From Halalkaliarchaeum sp. AArc-CO (GTDB lineage Archaea; Halobacteriota; Halobacteria; Halobacteriales; Haloferacaceae): a stretch of 64,000 nucleotides of DNA. The notes beneath the pieces are model-generated. The model had not been told where the DNA came from. It searched no databases and saw only the letters and a program-made list of their open reading frames with translations. The DNA lies in assembly GCF_024972735.1 (NCBI RefSeq), contig NZ_CP087723.1, positions 496,001 to 560,000 on the forward strand. Reading direction: 5' to 3'. Numbering within the stretch: the first letter of the stretch is position 1; each line of letters opens with the position of its first letter. The position numbers and the translations under genes were made by a program. Positions 9,262-17,953 of this stretch are shown here, piece after piece.

Positions 9262-10293
9262 TCAGCTCCGTCCGGCTTCCCGGACGGTGTTGAGCCCCAC
9301 CACGGTTCCCCCGACGACGACCGGGAGCCAGTAGACGAACCCGCGGAAGACGATCACGCCCGCAAGCGCCGCCGCCGCAGTCACCTCGACGGGGGCGGCC
9401 ACGAGCAGCGCGACGAGCGCCCCCTCGATCCCGCCGGCGCCGCCCGGAAGCGGGAGGCCGCCCGCGACCGCTCCCAGCGGGACCACGAGCGCTGCGACGG
9501 CGATCGGGATCGGCGCACCGACCGCCCATAAGGCGAGCCACAGCGCGAGCACCTGACACGCCCAGCCGATTGTCGACCACGAGACGGTAACCGCGAGCCG
9601 CCGGCGGTCGGTTCCGACGCGCCGAATCGCCCCGAGGAAGCCGTCGATCCGCCGGCGGATCCCGTCGGTCGTCGGCGCCGACATGCTGGGTATCACGCCC
9701 GCAAGCCGCGAGAGCCCGCCGGCGATCCGGGGCGCGATCGCATCGGCGAGGCGGGTTCGAAACCGCCAGGCGAGTGTAGCGAGGATCAAAAGCGTGACGC
9801 CGGCCACGGCGGCCGCGACCGCCGCCAGCAGGACGTCCCCGCCCACCGTCGCCGTGGCGCCGAGCCAGAGCACTGCCACGAGGGCAAACGCCGTCGACGG
9901 CAGGAGGTTTACGGTGTCGACGCTCGCGATCGCCGCGAGGCCGCGTTCGTACTCGAGTTTCGTCGTTCGGGAGAGATACAACGCCGTCACCGGCTCGCCG
10001 CCCGCCTGGCCGAACGGTGTGACGTTGTTTGCGAAGGCGGCGACGCCGTACAGCAGAAACCCTCGAACCCGCGAGACGGGACTGTCCAGGCTCGAAAGCA
10101 CCGATCGAAGCGCCATCCCCCACGCGAGGAACCACCCGAGTGTGACGACCCCGACGACGCCCACGAGCGCGAGGTTGGCCGCGACCAGCGCCGACAAAAA
10201 CTCCTCGACCCCGACCAGTACTGCGAGCGCCGCAACGATCGCGACCGCTGCAGTAAACCCCAGAAGCGTCCGGAGGCGATCGCGACGCGACAT
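9262..10293 (-). CDS. Lysylphosphatidylglycerol synthase-type transmembrane protein (UPF0104/flippase-like)
   Basis: A 343-residue polytopic membrane protein with about eight hydrophobic segments. The family hallmark is visible near residues 85-115: FANNVTPFGQAGGEP, then a YLSRTTKLEYERGLAAI loop. Bacterial relatives form the membrane domain of MprF; stand-alone archaeal members lack the aminoacyltransferase domain, so lipid transfer or translocation is only a guess. It converges on the large amylase gene, with 2 bases between the two stop codons. The TATA-like gtttaaaagc about 28 bases before the ATG fits leaderless transcription. Confidence 0.78.
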   Translation of the reverse strand: MSRRDRLRTLLGFTAAVAIVAALAVLVGVEEFLSALVAANLALVGVVGVVTLGWFLAWGMALRSVLSSLDSPVSRVRGFLLYGVAAFANNVTPFGQAGGEPVTALYLSRTTKLEYERGLAAIASVDTVNLLPSTAFALVAVLWLGATATVGGDVLLAAVAAAVAGVTLLILATLAWRFRTRLADAIAPRIAGGLSRLAGVIPSMSAPTTDGIRRRIDGFLGAIRRVGTDRRRLAVTVSWSTIGWACQVLALWLALWAVGAPIPIAVAALVVPLGAVAGGLPLPGGAGGIEGALVALLVAAPVEVTAAAALAGVIVFRGFVYWLPVVVGGTVVGLNTVREAGRS

Positions 10294-10410
10294 ACGGGAC
10301 GTTGCGTCCGTCGCTTTTAAACAACCGTCGACTGCCTCTCGCCCCGTGGATCACCTGGCCGCACCGGTCCCTGTCCCCGTTTCACTCCCCGGACGACCGG
10401 GTGCAAACTC

Positions 10411-10418
10411 CTTTTAAG
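10411..10418 (+). promoter_or_regulatory. TATA box that fixes the thiL start
   Basis: cttttaag lies 22-29 bases before the GTG at 10440. This is the usual spacing for a leaderless haloarchaeal transcript. It rules against the in-frame upstream ATG at 10302, which would lie on the other side of the promoter. Confidence 0.65.
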
Positions 10419-10439
10419 CGATCCTGCCGACACACGCAC

Positions 10440-11339
10440 GTGAACGAACGCGACGCGCTCCGGCTGCTCGCCGCCGACCTGCCGCACGCGGGCGACGACT
10501 GCGCGGTCGTCGACGGGCTGGTCCTCACGACCGACATGCTCCACGCGTCGACGGACTTCCCAGCGGGGACGACCTCCTACACGGTGGGGTGGCGCTCGGT
10601 CGGCGTCTCCCTGTCCGACGTCGCCGCGATGGGGGCGGAACCACTCGGAGCGGTGGCCGCCTACGCACCGACGGCGCTCGAGGAGGAACCGCTCGTGGAC
10701 TTCCTCGAGGGAGCCCGGGACGTCTGTGATCGTGTCGGCACTGACTACGTCGGCGGCGACCTGGACACCCACCGGGAGCTGACGGTGACGTCGACTGCCG
10801 TCGGGCGGACCGACGACCCGGTCCCGCGATCGGGAACGTCGCCAGGGGATGCCGTCTGTGTCACCGGCGAGTGGGGCCGGACGGCGGCCGCCCTCGACCT
10901 GTTCGACGCCGGCGACGTCGAGAGAGCGAACGAGCTGTTCCGGTTCGAACCCCGCATCGAGGCCGGTCGGGCGCTCGCCGCCACGGCGACGGCGATGATG
11001 GACTCGAGCGACGGGCTCGCCCGGTCGCTCCACCAGCTTGCTGCGGCGAGCGACTGCGGCTTCCGGATCGACGCCGACGCGCTCCCGGTGCACCCGGAGC
11101 TCGAAAACCTGTCTACAGACCCCGAAACACGGTTCGAGCGAGCCGTCCACGTCGGCGAGGACTTCGAACTCGTCTGTACGCTGCCGAACTCCGCGGTCGC
11201 AGCCGCGAGGGAGGACTGTCCGGTGCCACTCACGCTGGTAGGGCGGGTCACCGACCCGGGGGAGGGAGTGACGGTCGTCGGCGGGCCGGGGGAGGCTGAC
11301 TCGCGGCCGTTGCCGGACCGTGGATACACCCACGAGTGA
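10440..11339 (+). CDS. thiL: Thiamine-monophosphate kinase
   Basis: ThiL phosphorylates thiamine monophosphate to the coenzyme thiamine diphosphate, using ATP. The 299-residue product starts with a GTG at 10440 (supported by the TATA box at 10411). It shows the PurM/ThiL-family signatures in order: AGDDCAVVD near residue 16, SLSDVAAMGAEP near 60, VGGDLD, VTGEWGRTAAAL, MDSSDGLA near 184 and HVGEDFELVCT near 238. The length is slightly short of the bacterial 320-330 residues. It is transcribed away from the LPG-synthase-like gene, from a shared intergenic region holding two TATA boxes. Confidence 0.93.
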   Translation: MNERDALRLLAADLPHAGDDCAVVDGLVLTTDMLHASTDFPAGTTSYTVGWRSVGVSLSDVAAMGAEPLGAVAAYAPTALEEEPLVDFLEGARDVCDRVGTDYVGGDLDTHRELTVTSTAVGRTDDPVPRSGTSPGDAVCVTGEWGRTAAALDLFDAGDVERANELFRFEPRIEAGRALAATATAMMDSSDGLARSLHQLAAASDCGFRIDADALPVHPELENLSTDPETRFERAVHVGEDFELVCTLPNSAVAAAREDCPVPLTLVGRVTDPGEGVTVVGGPGEADSRPLPDRGYTHE

Positions 11340-11420
11340 TCAGGAACTCCGGAACTCCTTCGTGCCGGGCACCTCGCCCGGATGGCAACTTACTCAAGCC
11401 GGGCTGTCGTTTCCCCGGGT

Positions 11421-12401
11421 ATGACGACCCACCGGGAACCGCTCGGTTCCGTGCTGGAGACGGTCGGCGAGACGCCGCTGGTTCGCGTTCGGGCGTCCTC
11501 CGAGGAGGTGCCGGTTTACGCGAAGCTGGAGTCGTTCAACCCCGGCGCATCGATCAAAGATCGCATCGGGAAGTACATGCTCGAACGCATGCTCGAACGG
11601 GGCGATCTCGACCCCGGCGGAACGGTGATCGAACCCACCGCCGGAAACACCGGGATCGGGCTGGCAGTCGCGGCCGGACAGCTCGACTTAGAGGCGGTCT
11701 TCGTCGTGCCGGAGGGGTTCGCCGTCGAGAAGCAACAACTAATGCGTGCACTCGGCGCCGAGGTAATCAACACGCCCACCGAGGACGGGATGGGGTATGC
11801 CATCCAGCGGGCACACGACCTCGCCGAGGAACTCGACAACGCGGTGGTCCCCCAGCAGTTCAAAAACCCCCTGAACGCCGAGGCGCACTACGAGACCACC
11901 GGCCCGGAGTGTTACGAGGCGCTCGACGGCCGGGTCGGCGCCGTCGTGGCCGGCTGTGGCACCGGCGGCACCCTGATGGGAATGGGCCGGTACGCCCGCG
12001 AGCAGCACCCCGACACGCTCGTGATCGCGGTCGAACCCGAGGGGTCGATCTTCCGGGAGTTCCTCGGTCGGGACGTCGAAGAGGGGGAGTACAAGACCGA
12101 GGGGATCGGCACGCACGACACCTCGACCAACGAGCTGTTCGATCCGGAACTCGTCGACGACGTGTACGCGATCTCCGACCGGGACGTCCACGCGGAGATG
12201 CAGCGGCTCGCCGCAGAGGAAGGACAGCTGATCGCCTCCTCGGCGGCCGCAAACAGCGTCGCCGCACGACGGGTCGCCCGGCAGATCCGCGACGGGGAGC
12301 TGGACGCTCCCCACGACGCCGTCGTCACCGTCTTCCCCGACTCGAGCGAACGGTACCTCTCGAAGGGCGTGTACGGCAGCTTCGAGGAGTGGACCGGATG
12401 A
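11421..12401 (+). CDS. cysK: Cysteine synthase family PLP enzyme
   Basis: A fold-type II PLP enzyme that should make cysteine from O-acetylserine (or a related activated serine) and sulfide. The 326-residue protein has the PLP lysine K46 in NPGASIKDRIG, the substrate loop PTAGNTGIGLA and the phosphate-binding GCGTGGTLMG. The ATG at 11421 is preferred over the in-frame ATG at 11382, because a TATA-like ttactcaag sits about 30 bases upstream of 11421 and the family N-terminus begins at PLGSVLETVGETPLV. There is no CBS domain, which speaks against cystathionine beta-synthase in the strict sense, though archaeal members can accept several acceptors. Confidence 0.88.
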   Translation: MTTHREPLGSVLETVGETPLVRVRASSEEVPVYAKLESFNPGASIKDRIGKYMLERMLERGDLDPGGTVIEPTAGNTGIGLAVAAGQLDLEAVFVVPEGFAVEKQQLMRALGAEVINTPTEDGMGYAIQRAHDLAEELDNAVVPQQFKNPLNAEAHYETTGPECYEALDGRVGAVVAGCGTGGTLMGMGRYAREQHPDTLVIAVEPEGSIFREFLGRDVEEGEYKTEGIGTHDTSTNELFDPELVDDVYAISDRDVHAEMQRLAAEEGQLIASSAAANSVAARRVARQIRDGELDAPHDAVVTVFPDSSERYLSKGVYGSFEEWTG

Positions 12402-12426
12402 GCCGGTCACGATCCTCCGGGAGCCG

Positions 12427-13452
12427 ATGAGTTCCTCCGGCGGCGAGTTCGCGTTCGAACTCAGGGTGTGCCGCTGGGCGGAGCTCGCCTGGGCCCCGGC
12501 GGGCTCGAACGCGGCGTCCGACGTTCCCCGGGTCGCCGTCGTCGCCCGACAGCTGGGCACTCGAAAGCGGCGGTGGGACACGGTGATCGTCGAGGCGGAT
12601 CCCGCCGGCCTGCGCGAGCGTGCGGCGTTCGGCTCCCGCGAACTCGACTCGGATCTCCTGTTCGTCCTCCGGAACGCCCCCGCCGACTGGATGTGGTATC
12701 GCGACGCTCTTCCGGATCCCGGCTACCCGTGGCGGTACGTCCGGGAGACGATTCACCGGGCCAGCGCCCGTGATCTCCTCGAGACCCGACGAAACGGCAA
12801 CCGGATCCGGATCAAACGGATCGCCCCGTATCCGGACTGGGTCCGGCGGCTCGTCGCGATCGAGAACAAGCCGGACCTCGACGCCTCTGCGGCCCGGGCG
12901 CTTGCGGGCCAGCTCCAGCACGACGTCGACCGTGGACTCGCCGACGAGGTGTGGCTCGCGACCGCCACGACCGGCGGCCGGGTCGAGCGGGCGCTTCTCG
13001 CCGACTTCCCGGTCGAGGCGGGCGTCCTCGCGTTCGACTTCTCGGCGGGCGTCCGACCGGAAGCCGCCAGCGTGGAGTGGCTTCCGAGCCGGCTCGACGC
13101 GGGTAATCCGTCCGAAAACGGCGACCGCCCAGAGGATCGCAAGCGCAGACGGCTCGAGCTCGCCGAACGGGCTTTCGGCCGGGGGTGGCGCTCCTACCAC
13201 CGGACGATGCGTCCCGACTGTCGGGCGTTCGAACTCCGCCGGGACGGCCGGCTGCTGTCCCCGTGGTGTACGGCGAAGGAGAGAAAACAGACGGCTGCGG
13301 AATGTTCCGGCAACTGTCAGGCGTTCTCGCCGGAGCCGCCGGCCTGGCGCACCCGCGGGTGGCCGATCGACGGGGGCCCAGGGAAGGGGATAACGCGGCT
13401 GCTCCAGAAGCGTCGCGAACGGGCCAGGTCGGGAGGCCGGGACGGGACGTGA
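12427..13452 (+). CDS. Conserved haloarchaeal protein, possible Fe-S PD-(D/E)XK nuclease-like (DUF5787-type)
   Basis: A 341-residue soluble protein of a haloarchaeal family (recalled as DUF5787). In the middle is PYPDWVRRLVAIENKPDL: D137, then E146-N-K148, which matches the PD-(D/E)XK nuclease core. A glutamine-rich GQLQHDV helix follows at about 161-167, where RecB/Cas4-type nucleases carry motif III. One cysteine is near the N-terminus (C15, LRVCRWAE) and four cluster at the C-terminus (C265, C281, C293, C297). One N-terminal plus three C-terminal cysteines around a PD-(D/E)XK core is the layout of Cas4/AddB Fe-S nucleases. No function is established. It starts 25 bases after cysK and is probably cotranscribed. 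Confidence 0.62.
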   Translation: MSSSGGEFAFELRVCRWAELAWAPAGSNAASDVPRVAVVARQLGTRKRRWDTVIVEADPAGLRERAAFGSRELDSDLLFVLRNAPADWMWYRDALPDPGYPWRYVRETIHRASARDLLETRRNGNRIRIKRIAPYPDWVRRLVAIENKPDLDASAARALAGQLQHDVDRGLADEVWLATATTGGRVERALLADFPVEAGVLAFDFSAGVRPEAASVEWLPSRLDAGNPSENGDRPEDRKRRRLELAERAFGRGWRSYHRTMRPDCRAFELRRDGRLLSPWCTAKERKQTAAECSGNCQAFSPEPPAWRTRGWPIDGGPGKGITRLLQKRRERARSGGRDGT

Positions 13453-13491
13453 TCGCCCGACCGTTTCCGGCCGATGGGGACCGAATTCCGT

Positions 13492-14031
13492 TCACTCTGC
13501 CGTCTCGACGGTGATCGAATCGCGCTCGACGGCGAGTTTGAACGTCGGCACGGTGCGGTAGACGACCTCGACGACGCCTTTCCGTTCGAGGCTCCGGAGC
13601 CCCTTTCTGACTTCGTCGACGTCGGGGTCGACGTCGAACTCCGCTCTGAGCTTGTGGAGCACGCTCACAACGCTCTCGGAGCGATCTTCGGGACCGGCCA
13701 CGACCGCGAAGATTCGCGTTTGCAGTTCCGGAACCCGGATCACGTCTGGGACTCCCTCGCCGTCCCCGCTTCCGACGGTTCCGTTGCCGTCCCCGGGGGC
13801 GGTCCCCGACTCGACGCCGGGTTCGACGTCGACCAGCTCCGCGGCCTCGTCGGTCGCCCGGATCAGGCTGTTCTCGTCGCGGTAGTAATACTCGTTCAGG
13901 TGGTCCTCCAGGTAGCGGTGCACCTCGCTTCCCGACTCGAGTCCCCACCGATCGCCGAGTTCGCTGTTCTTCGTCGGCTGCAGCGCCACGACGTCGGCCA
14001 GACGCGTTCGTTCCTCCTCGGTGAGGGCCAT
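13492..14031 (-). CDS. Small haloarchaeal winged-helix-like protein (DUF5797-type)
   Basis: A 179-residue protein that converges with the preceding gene. The N-terminal part (about 1-55, MALTEEERTRLADVVALQPT) predicts helices suited to a helix-turn-helix. The C-terminal part (about 100-175) looks like a second winged helix, with LRSLERKGVVEVV near residue 150. A Gly/Asp-rich low-complexity linker at about 70-95 separates them. I recall this family as DUF5797; its role is unknown and a DNA- or RNA-binding regulator is only inferred. A strong TATA box (cttataagc, about 14055) lies 27 bases before the ATG, so the mRNA should be leaderless. Confidence 0.65.
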   Translation of the reverse strand: MALTEEERTRLADVVALQPTKNSELGDRWGLESGSEVHRYLEDHLNEYYYRDENSLIRATDEAAELVDVEPGVESGTAPGDGNGTVGSGDGEGVPDVIRVPELQTRIFAVVAGPEDRSESVVSVLHKLRAEFDVDPDVDEVRKGLRSLERKGVVEVVYRTVPTFKLAVERDSITVETAE

Positions 14032-14189
14032 GCGCCGTCGTTCGTGGGTCGCTTATAAGGGGATTCCGGAACCGGTCGGCAGGGAGGGTCACGGGCTCCC
14101 GATAGCGGTAACTTTCGACTCGATCCGGGAGCGGTGGCGAGCGTCACCAGCAACGGGTCGGCTTTCAAGCGCTGGTCGTTCGTGCACGT

Positions 14190-15347
14190 ATGGAACGACG
14201 CGACTCGGAACGGACCGGCCAGTGCGGCGAGGTTTTGAAGGGCTCCGGCGACGTCTCTCGACGGCGCACCCTGAAAGGGATCGGCGGAGCGGTCGCAGCC
14301 GGGGCGGGACTGCCGGCGCTGGCGGGCTGTCTCGGCGGCGCGTTCGGGGGCTCGGAGACGATCACCGTCGACTATCACCCGTACTACAGCGAGGCGTTCT
14401 CGGCGCTGGTGATCCGGCACGGCGAACTGTGGCGAAAGCACCTCCCGGACGGATACGAGGTCGACTGGCACGCAGTCCTGCAGGGTGCGCCGACGGTCAA
14501 TCGACTCATCTCCGAACAGACTGATCTCGGCTACATGGGCGACAACCCAGCGATCATCGCGGCGGCGAACGACGACACGCCGATCCGGGTCGTCGGCCTG
14601 AGTGGCTACTCGATGGGCCAGCAGGGGAATCTCTGTGTCGTCCGGAACGGGGTGGATATCGACTCCGTCGAAGATCTGGACGGCAGAGAGGTCAACGTCA
14701 CGCAGGGGACGCTGTCTCACCGGTTCCTGCTCACCGTTCTCGCGGCCGAGGACATCGACGTCACGATCCGCGATCAGGACATCAACACCGTCGTGACGAA
14801 CCTGCGGGAGGGATCGATCGACGTGGCCTTCGGGTGGGAGCCGTCGATGGCCCGCGTGGTTCGGCAGGCCGACGCCGCCCGGTACCTGTTTACCGGCGCG
14901 AAGTACGACGAGCCGGACCTGGGGGCGCTGGTGATGCCCGACTCGTTGATCGAGGAGAACCGTGAGGTGGCGAAAGGCTGGCTCAAGACCGAACTCGAGG
15001 CGAAACACCTGCTCGCCACGGATCCGGACCGTGCGCTGGATCTGGGTCTCGAGGAGGCGGAACTGAGCCGGGATCTCGATCGCGACACCGTCAGATCCAC
15101 CCTCTACGAGAACCTCGACGTCAATCCCGACGTCGAACGCCAGCTGTTTTACACCGACTTCTCGTCGGTCGACCCCGCCCGGGAGCTGCTGACAGAAACG
15201 GGACCTGCGTTCCTGCGTGAGGAGGCCGGGGTGATCGACAACGAGCCGGATTCCGGTCGGTTCGACGCCGATTTGCTCGCCGAGGCGACCGACGAACTGG
15301 ACGACGAGGTGGACTGGGATCCACACCCCGCGGGTGAGCGTCCGTGA
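14190..15347 (+). CDS. NitT/TauT-type ABC transporter substrate-binding lipoprotein
   Basis: A 385-residue binding protein of the SsuA/TauA/NrtA class. Export features are a twin-arginine stretch SRRRTLKGIGGAVAAGAG and a lipobox ending ALAGC at C47. The N-terminal extension of about 20 residues before the signal is unusual; a later start codon is possible. The mature part has the class signatures HYSEAF-like opening, QGAPTVNRLISEQTDLGYMG and REVNVTQGTLSHRFL. Ligands of this class include nitrate, sulfonates, taurine and pyrimidine precursors; the sequence does not decide. It leads a four-gene operon with overlapping stops and starts. Confidence 0.82.
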   Translation: MERRDSERTGQCGEVLKGSGDVSRRRTLKGIGGAVAAGAGLPALAGCLGGAFGGSETITVDYHPYYSEAFSALVIRHGELWRKHLPDGYEVDWHAVLQGAPTVNRLISEQTDLGYMGDNPAIIAAANDDTPIRVVGLSGYSMGQQGNLCVVRNGVDIDSVEDLDGREVNVTQGTLSHRFLLTVLAAEDIDVTIRDQDINTVVTNLREGSIDVAFGWEPSMARVVRQADAARYLFTGAKYDEPDLGALVMPDSLIEENREVAKGWLKTELEAKHLLATDPDRALDLGLEEAELSRDLDRDTVRSTLYENLDVNPDVERQLFYTDFSSVDPARELLTETGPAFLREEAGVIDNEPDSGRFDADLLAEATDELDDEVDWDPHPAGERP

Positions 15348-16252
15348 GCGTCGACTTCGAACGGTGGCGCCGGCTCGGCCTCAAGCGGTGGCGCCCCTGG
15401 AAGGGAGAATCCGGACGGAGCCGACTGGCGGGGTCGATCGAAACCGGGACTGCCGGGATCGAATCGATCCCGCGACCCGTCCGACGCGGCGTCTCAGTTG
15501 TCGCACTGTTTGCGGCGTGGTGGGCGTTCGTCCGGCTGGGTGTACTGGGGTTCGGGGTGTTCGTCTCGCCGGCCGAAACCGCCGTGGCGGTCGGATCGCA
15601 TCTCGCCGGGGAACCGGTCGCCGACGGCGCGACGATCTACGTCCACGCGGCGTACACTGCGGGACGAGTCGTTGGCGGGGTCGCCCTGGCGGTCGCGATC
15701 GCCGTTCCGCTGGGGCTGTTGATCGGGACGCGACGGCGGTTCGAACGCTACCTGTTTCCCTCCCTCGAGTTCCTCCGGCCGATCCCGCCGATCGCGTGGG
15801 TGCCGCTGGTGCTCGTGATCTTTCCCACCGTCCGAAGCGGGGTTCTGTTCGTGGTGTTCCTGGGAGCGTTTTTCCCCACGCTCGTCAACACCATCCGGGG
15901 GGTCGAGTCGGTCGACGACGAGTACAGCCGCGCTGCCGAAAGTCTCGGGGCCAGCGACCGGCAGACGCTCCGACACGTCGTGTTGCCGGCCGCACTGCCG
16001 TCGATACTCACGGGTGTGACGGTCGGCGTGGGTCTCGGCTGGATCACGGTCGTCGCCGCAGAGATGATCACCGGCGAGTACGGCCTCGGTCACGTGGTGT
16101 TCCAGGCGTACCGGCTGGTGGACGTCCAGTCGGTGGTCGTTGGCATGATCGCGGTGGGGTTCCTCGGTGCGGTCTCGACGGCGATCGTCTCGCGGGCGGC
16201 GACGACACTCGGCCCGTGGCTCGAGGAGGATACTTCGGGGGTGGGACAGTGA
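15344..16252 (+). CDS. NitT/TauT-type ABC transporter permease, first
   Basis: A 302-residue SsuC/TauC-type permease that starts with a GTG overlapping the TGA of the binding-protein gene (GTGA). After an N-terminal hydrophilic region of about 45 residues it has roughly six membrane segments. Family motifs are LRPIPPIAWVPLVLV near residue 145 and the ATPase-docking loop AAESLGASDRQTLRHVVLPA near residue 200. It is clearly a paralogue of the permease at 17091, which shares the same RPIPPIAW and AARSLGA motifs but differs in the rest. Confidence 0.86.
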   Translation: MSVDFERWRRLGLKRWRPWKGESGRSRLAGSIETGTAGIESIPRPVRRGVSVVALFAAWWAFVRLGVLGFGVFVSPAETAVAVGSHLAGEPVADGATIYVHAAYTAGRVVGGVALAVAIAVPLGLLIGTRRRFERYLFPSLEFLRPIPPIAWVPLVLVIFPTVRSGVLFVVFLGAFFPTLVNTIRGVESVDDEYSRAAESLGASDRQTLRHVVLPAALPSILTGVTVGVGLGWITVVAAEMITGEYGLGHVVFQAYRLVDVQSVVVGMIAVGFLGAVSTAIVSRAATTLGPWLEEDTSGVGQ

Positions 16253-17094
16253 CGACCGATTCCGGCGGCCGCGTCGAAATCGAGGGGCTGACCAAGGTGT
16301 ACGGCGGGGACGAGGAACGCGTCGTCGCCGTCGACGAACTGGACCTCGAGATCGAACCCGGGGAGTTCCTCACCGTGCTCGGGCCGTCCGGCTGTGGCAA
16401 GAGCACACTTCTGGACTGCGTCGCCGGCCACGTCGAACCGACCTCCGGACGGGTCCTGGTGGACGGCGACCCAGTGTCGGGCCCCGACCCAGAGCGCGGG
16501 GTGGTGTTCCAGGAGAACCGGCTGTTCCCCTGGAAGACCGTCCGCCAGAACGTCGCGTTCGGACCAAAGATGCGGGACCGGCCGACGGATCACGTTGCGG
16601 ATCTCCTCGATCGAATGGGCCTCTCGGAGTTCGCCGACTCGTATCCCAACCAGCTTTCCGGCGGCATGGCCCAGCGGGCAGAACTGGCACGGTTGCTCGC
16701 AAACGAGCCGTCGATCATGCTGATGGACGAGCCGTTCAGCGCGCTGGACGCCATGACCAAAGGCCGGATGCAGATCGAACTGCTTTCGGCCTGGCGGGAG
16801 ACGGACGCGACGGCGCTTTTCGTCACTCACGACGTCGAGGAAGCGATCCTGCTTGCCGACCGTGTGGTCGTGATGACCGCTCGTCCGGGAACCGTCAAAA
16901 CAGTCGTCGACGTCCCGCTGTCCCGCCCTCGGGATCACGACTCCCGGACAACCGAGACGTTCACCGAACTGAAGCGAGAACTGCTCGCGTCGATCCACGG
17001 CGAGGCCGGCGCGGAGTTCGACGGGGACGACCGGTCAGCTACGGAGACCAGCTCCGCCGAAAGCGACGGGATCGCCGGAGGGACGTCGAGATGA
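16249..17094 (+). CDS. NitT/TauT-type ABC transporter ATPase
   Basis: A 281-residue ATPase of the SsuB/TauB/NrtD class. The GTG at 16249 overlaps the stop of the first permease; the frame is open further upstream, but that part is antisense-like noise over the permease. All nucleotide-binding motifs are present: Walker A GPSGCGKST (45-53), Q-loop FQENRLFPW, signature LSGGMAQRAELAR, Walker B IMLMDEPFSALD and switch histidine FVTHD. A hydrophilic, Ser/Thr/Glu-rich tail of about 30 residues follows the core. It is flanked on both sides by permeases and should serve both. Confidence 0.9.
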   Translation: MTTDSGGRVEIEGLTKVYGGDEERVVAVDELDLEIEPGEFLTVLGPSGCGKSTLLDCVAGHVEPTSGRVLVDGDPVSGPDPERGVVFQENRLFPWKTVRQNVAFGPKMRDRPTDHVADLLDRMGLSEFADSYPNQLSGGMAQRAELARLLANEPSIMLMDEPFSALDAMTKGRMQIELLSAWRETDATALFVTHDVEEAILLADRVVVMTARPGTVKTVVDVPLSRPRDHDSRTTETFTELKRELLASIHGEAGAEFDGDDRSATETSSAESDGIAGGTSR

Positions 17095-17903
17095 CAGCCG
17101 ACCGCCTCCCGTCGCTTCGCTCGACCGACGGAGTGCTCCCGGACGTTCCGATCGACCGACTCGCCCCGGTCGTTTCGCTTTCGGGACTCGTGTTCGTCTG
17201 GTGGGTGGTTGGTTCGACGGTCGCCCAGGGGCTCCCGACGCCGCCCGTCGTCGCCGGCGCTTTCGCGACCGCCGTCGTGGACCCGTCGTTTCACTCGTCT
17301 GCGCTCACGAGCGCGGTCCGGGTGTACGTCCCGTTCCTGCTTGCGGCCGCGATCGCGGTGCCGATCGGGCTGCTCGCGGGGTGGCACCAGCCCTTTGGGG
17401 ACCTGACGCTACCGGCGCTGGAGCTCGTCCGGCCGATCCCGCCGATCGCCTGGATCCCGGCGCTGATCCTGCTCATCCCCGGAACCGAGCCGGGGATCAT
17501 GTTCATCACCTTTCTCGGGGCGTTCTATCCGGTTTTGCTCAACGCAGTCGAGGGCGGGCGAAGCGTCGACCAGGAGTACGCGAAGGCGGCTCGGTCGCTG
17601 GGTGCAGACGCGGTCGGCATCGTGCGGCACGTCGTGCTGCCGGGTGCGCTGCCGTCGATCACCACCGGGCTGTACGTCGGAATGGGGCTCGCGTGGCTCA
17701 ATCTCGTGGCCGCGGAGATGCTCGCCGGTGGGAGCGGCCTCGGATATCTGACGTGGTCGGCGTACACCGGCGGTTCGTACCCGTACATCGTCGTCGGGAT
17801 GCTCTCGATCGGCGGGCTCGGGGTGGCCTCCACGGCGGCGGTCGGCCGCCTCAATGGATGGCTGCTACCGTGGCTGGAGACCGATGCCGGCCATACAGTC
17901 TGA
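17091..17903 (+). CDS. NitT/TauT-type ABC transporter permease, second
   Basis: A 270-residue permease overlapping the ATPase gene by 4 bases (ATGA). It repeats the family motifs: LVRPIPPIAWIPALIL near residue 115, then AARSLGADAVGIVRHVVLPG near 165. In most SsuABC/TauABC systems one permease gene makes a homodimer. Here two distinct permeases in one operon suggest a heterodimeric channel, or two alternative channels sharing one binding protein. No other gene overlaps it downstream; TFS follows after its own promoter. Confidence 0.86.
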   Translation: MTADRLPSLRSTDGVLPDVPIDRLAPVVSLSGLVFVWWVVGSTVAQGLPTPPVVAGAFATAVVDPSFHSSALTSAVRVYVPFLLAAAIAVPIGLLAGWHQPFGDLTLPALELVRPIPPIAWIPALILLIPGTEPGIMFITFLGAFYPVLLNAVEGGRSVDQEYAKAARSLGADAVGIVRHVVLPGALPSITTGLYVGMGLAWLNLVAAEMLAGGSGLGYLTWSAYTGGSYPYIVVGMLSIGGLGVASTAAVGRLNGWLLPWLETDAGHTV

Positions 17904-17953
17904 GACGGACGGATTTCCGTCGATTTAAGTGCTCGACGGCGCTTGTGCCGGGC

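Noticed and set aside
15334-16248. Upstream extension of the ABC ATPase frame over the first permease
   Set aside because: The ATPase family begins at the GTG at 16249, which overlaps the permease stop. The upstream part is Arg-rich and lies in the wrong frame of a clear permease.
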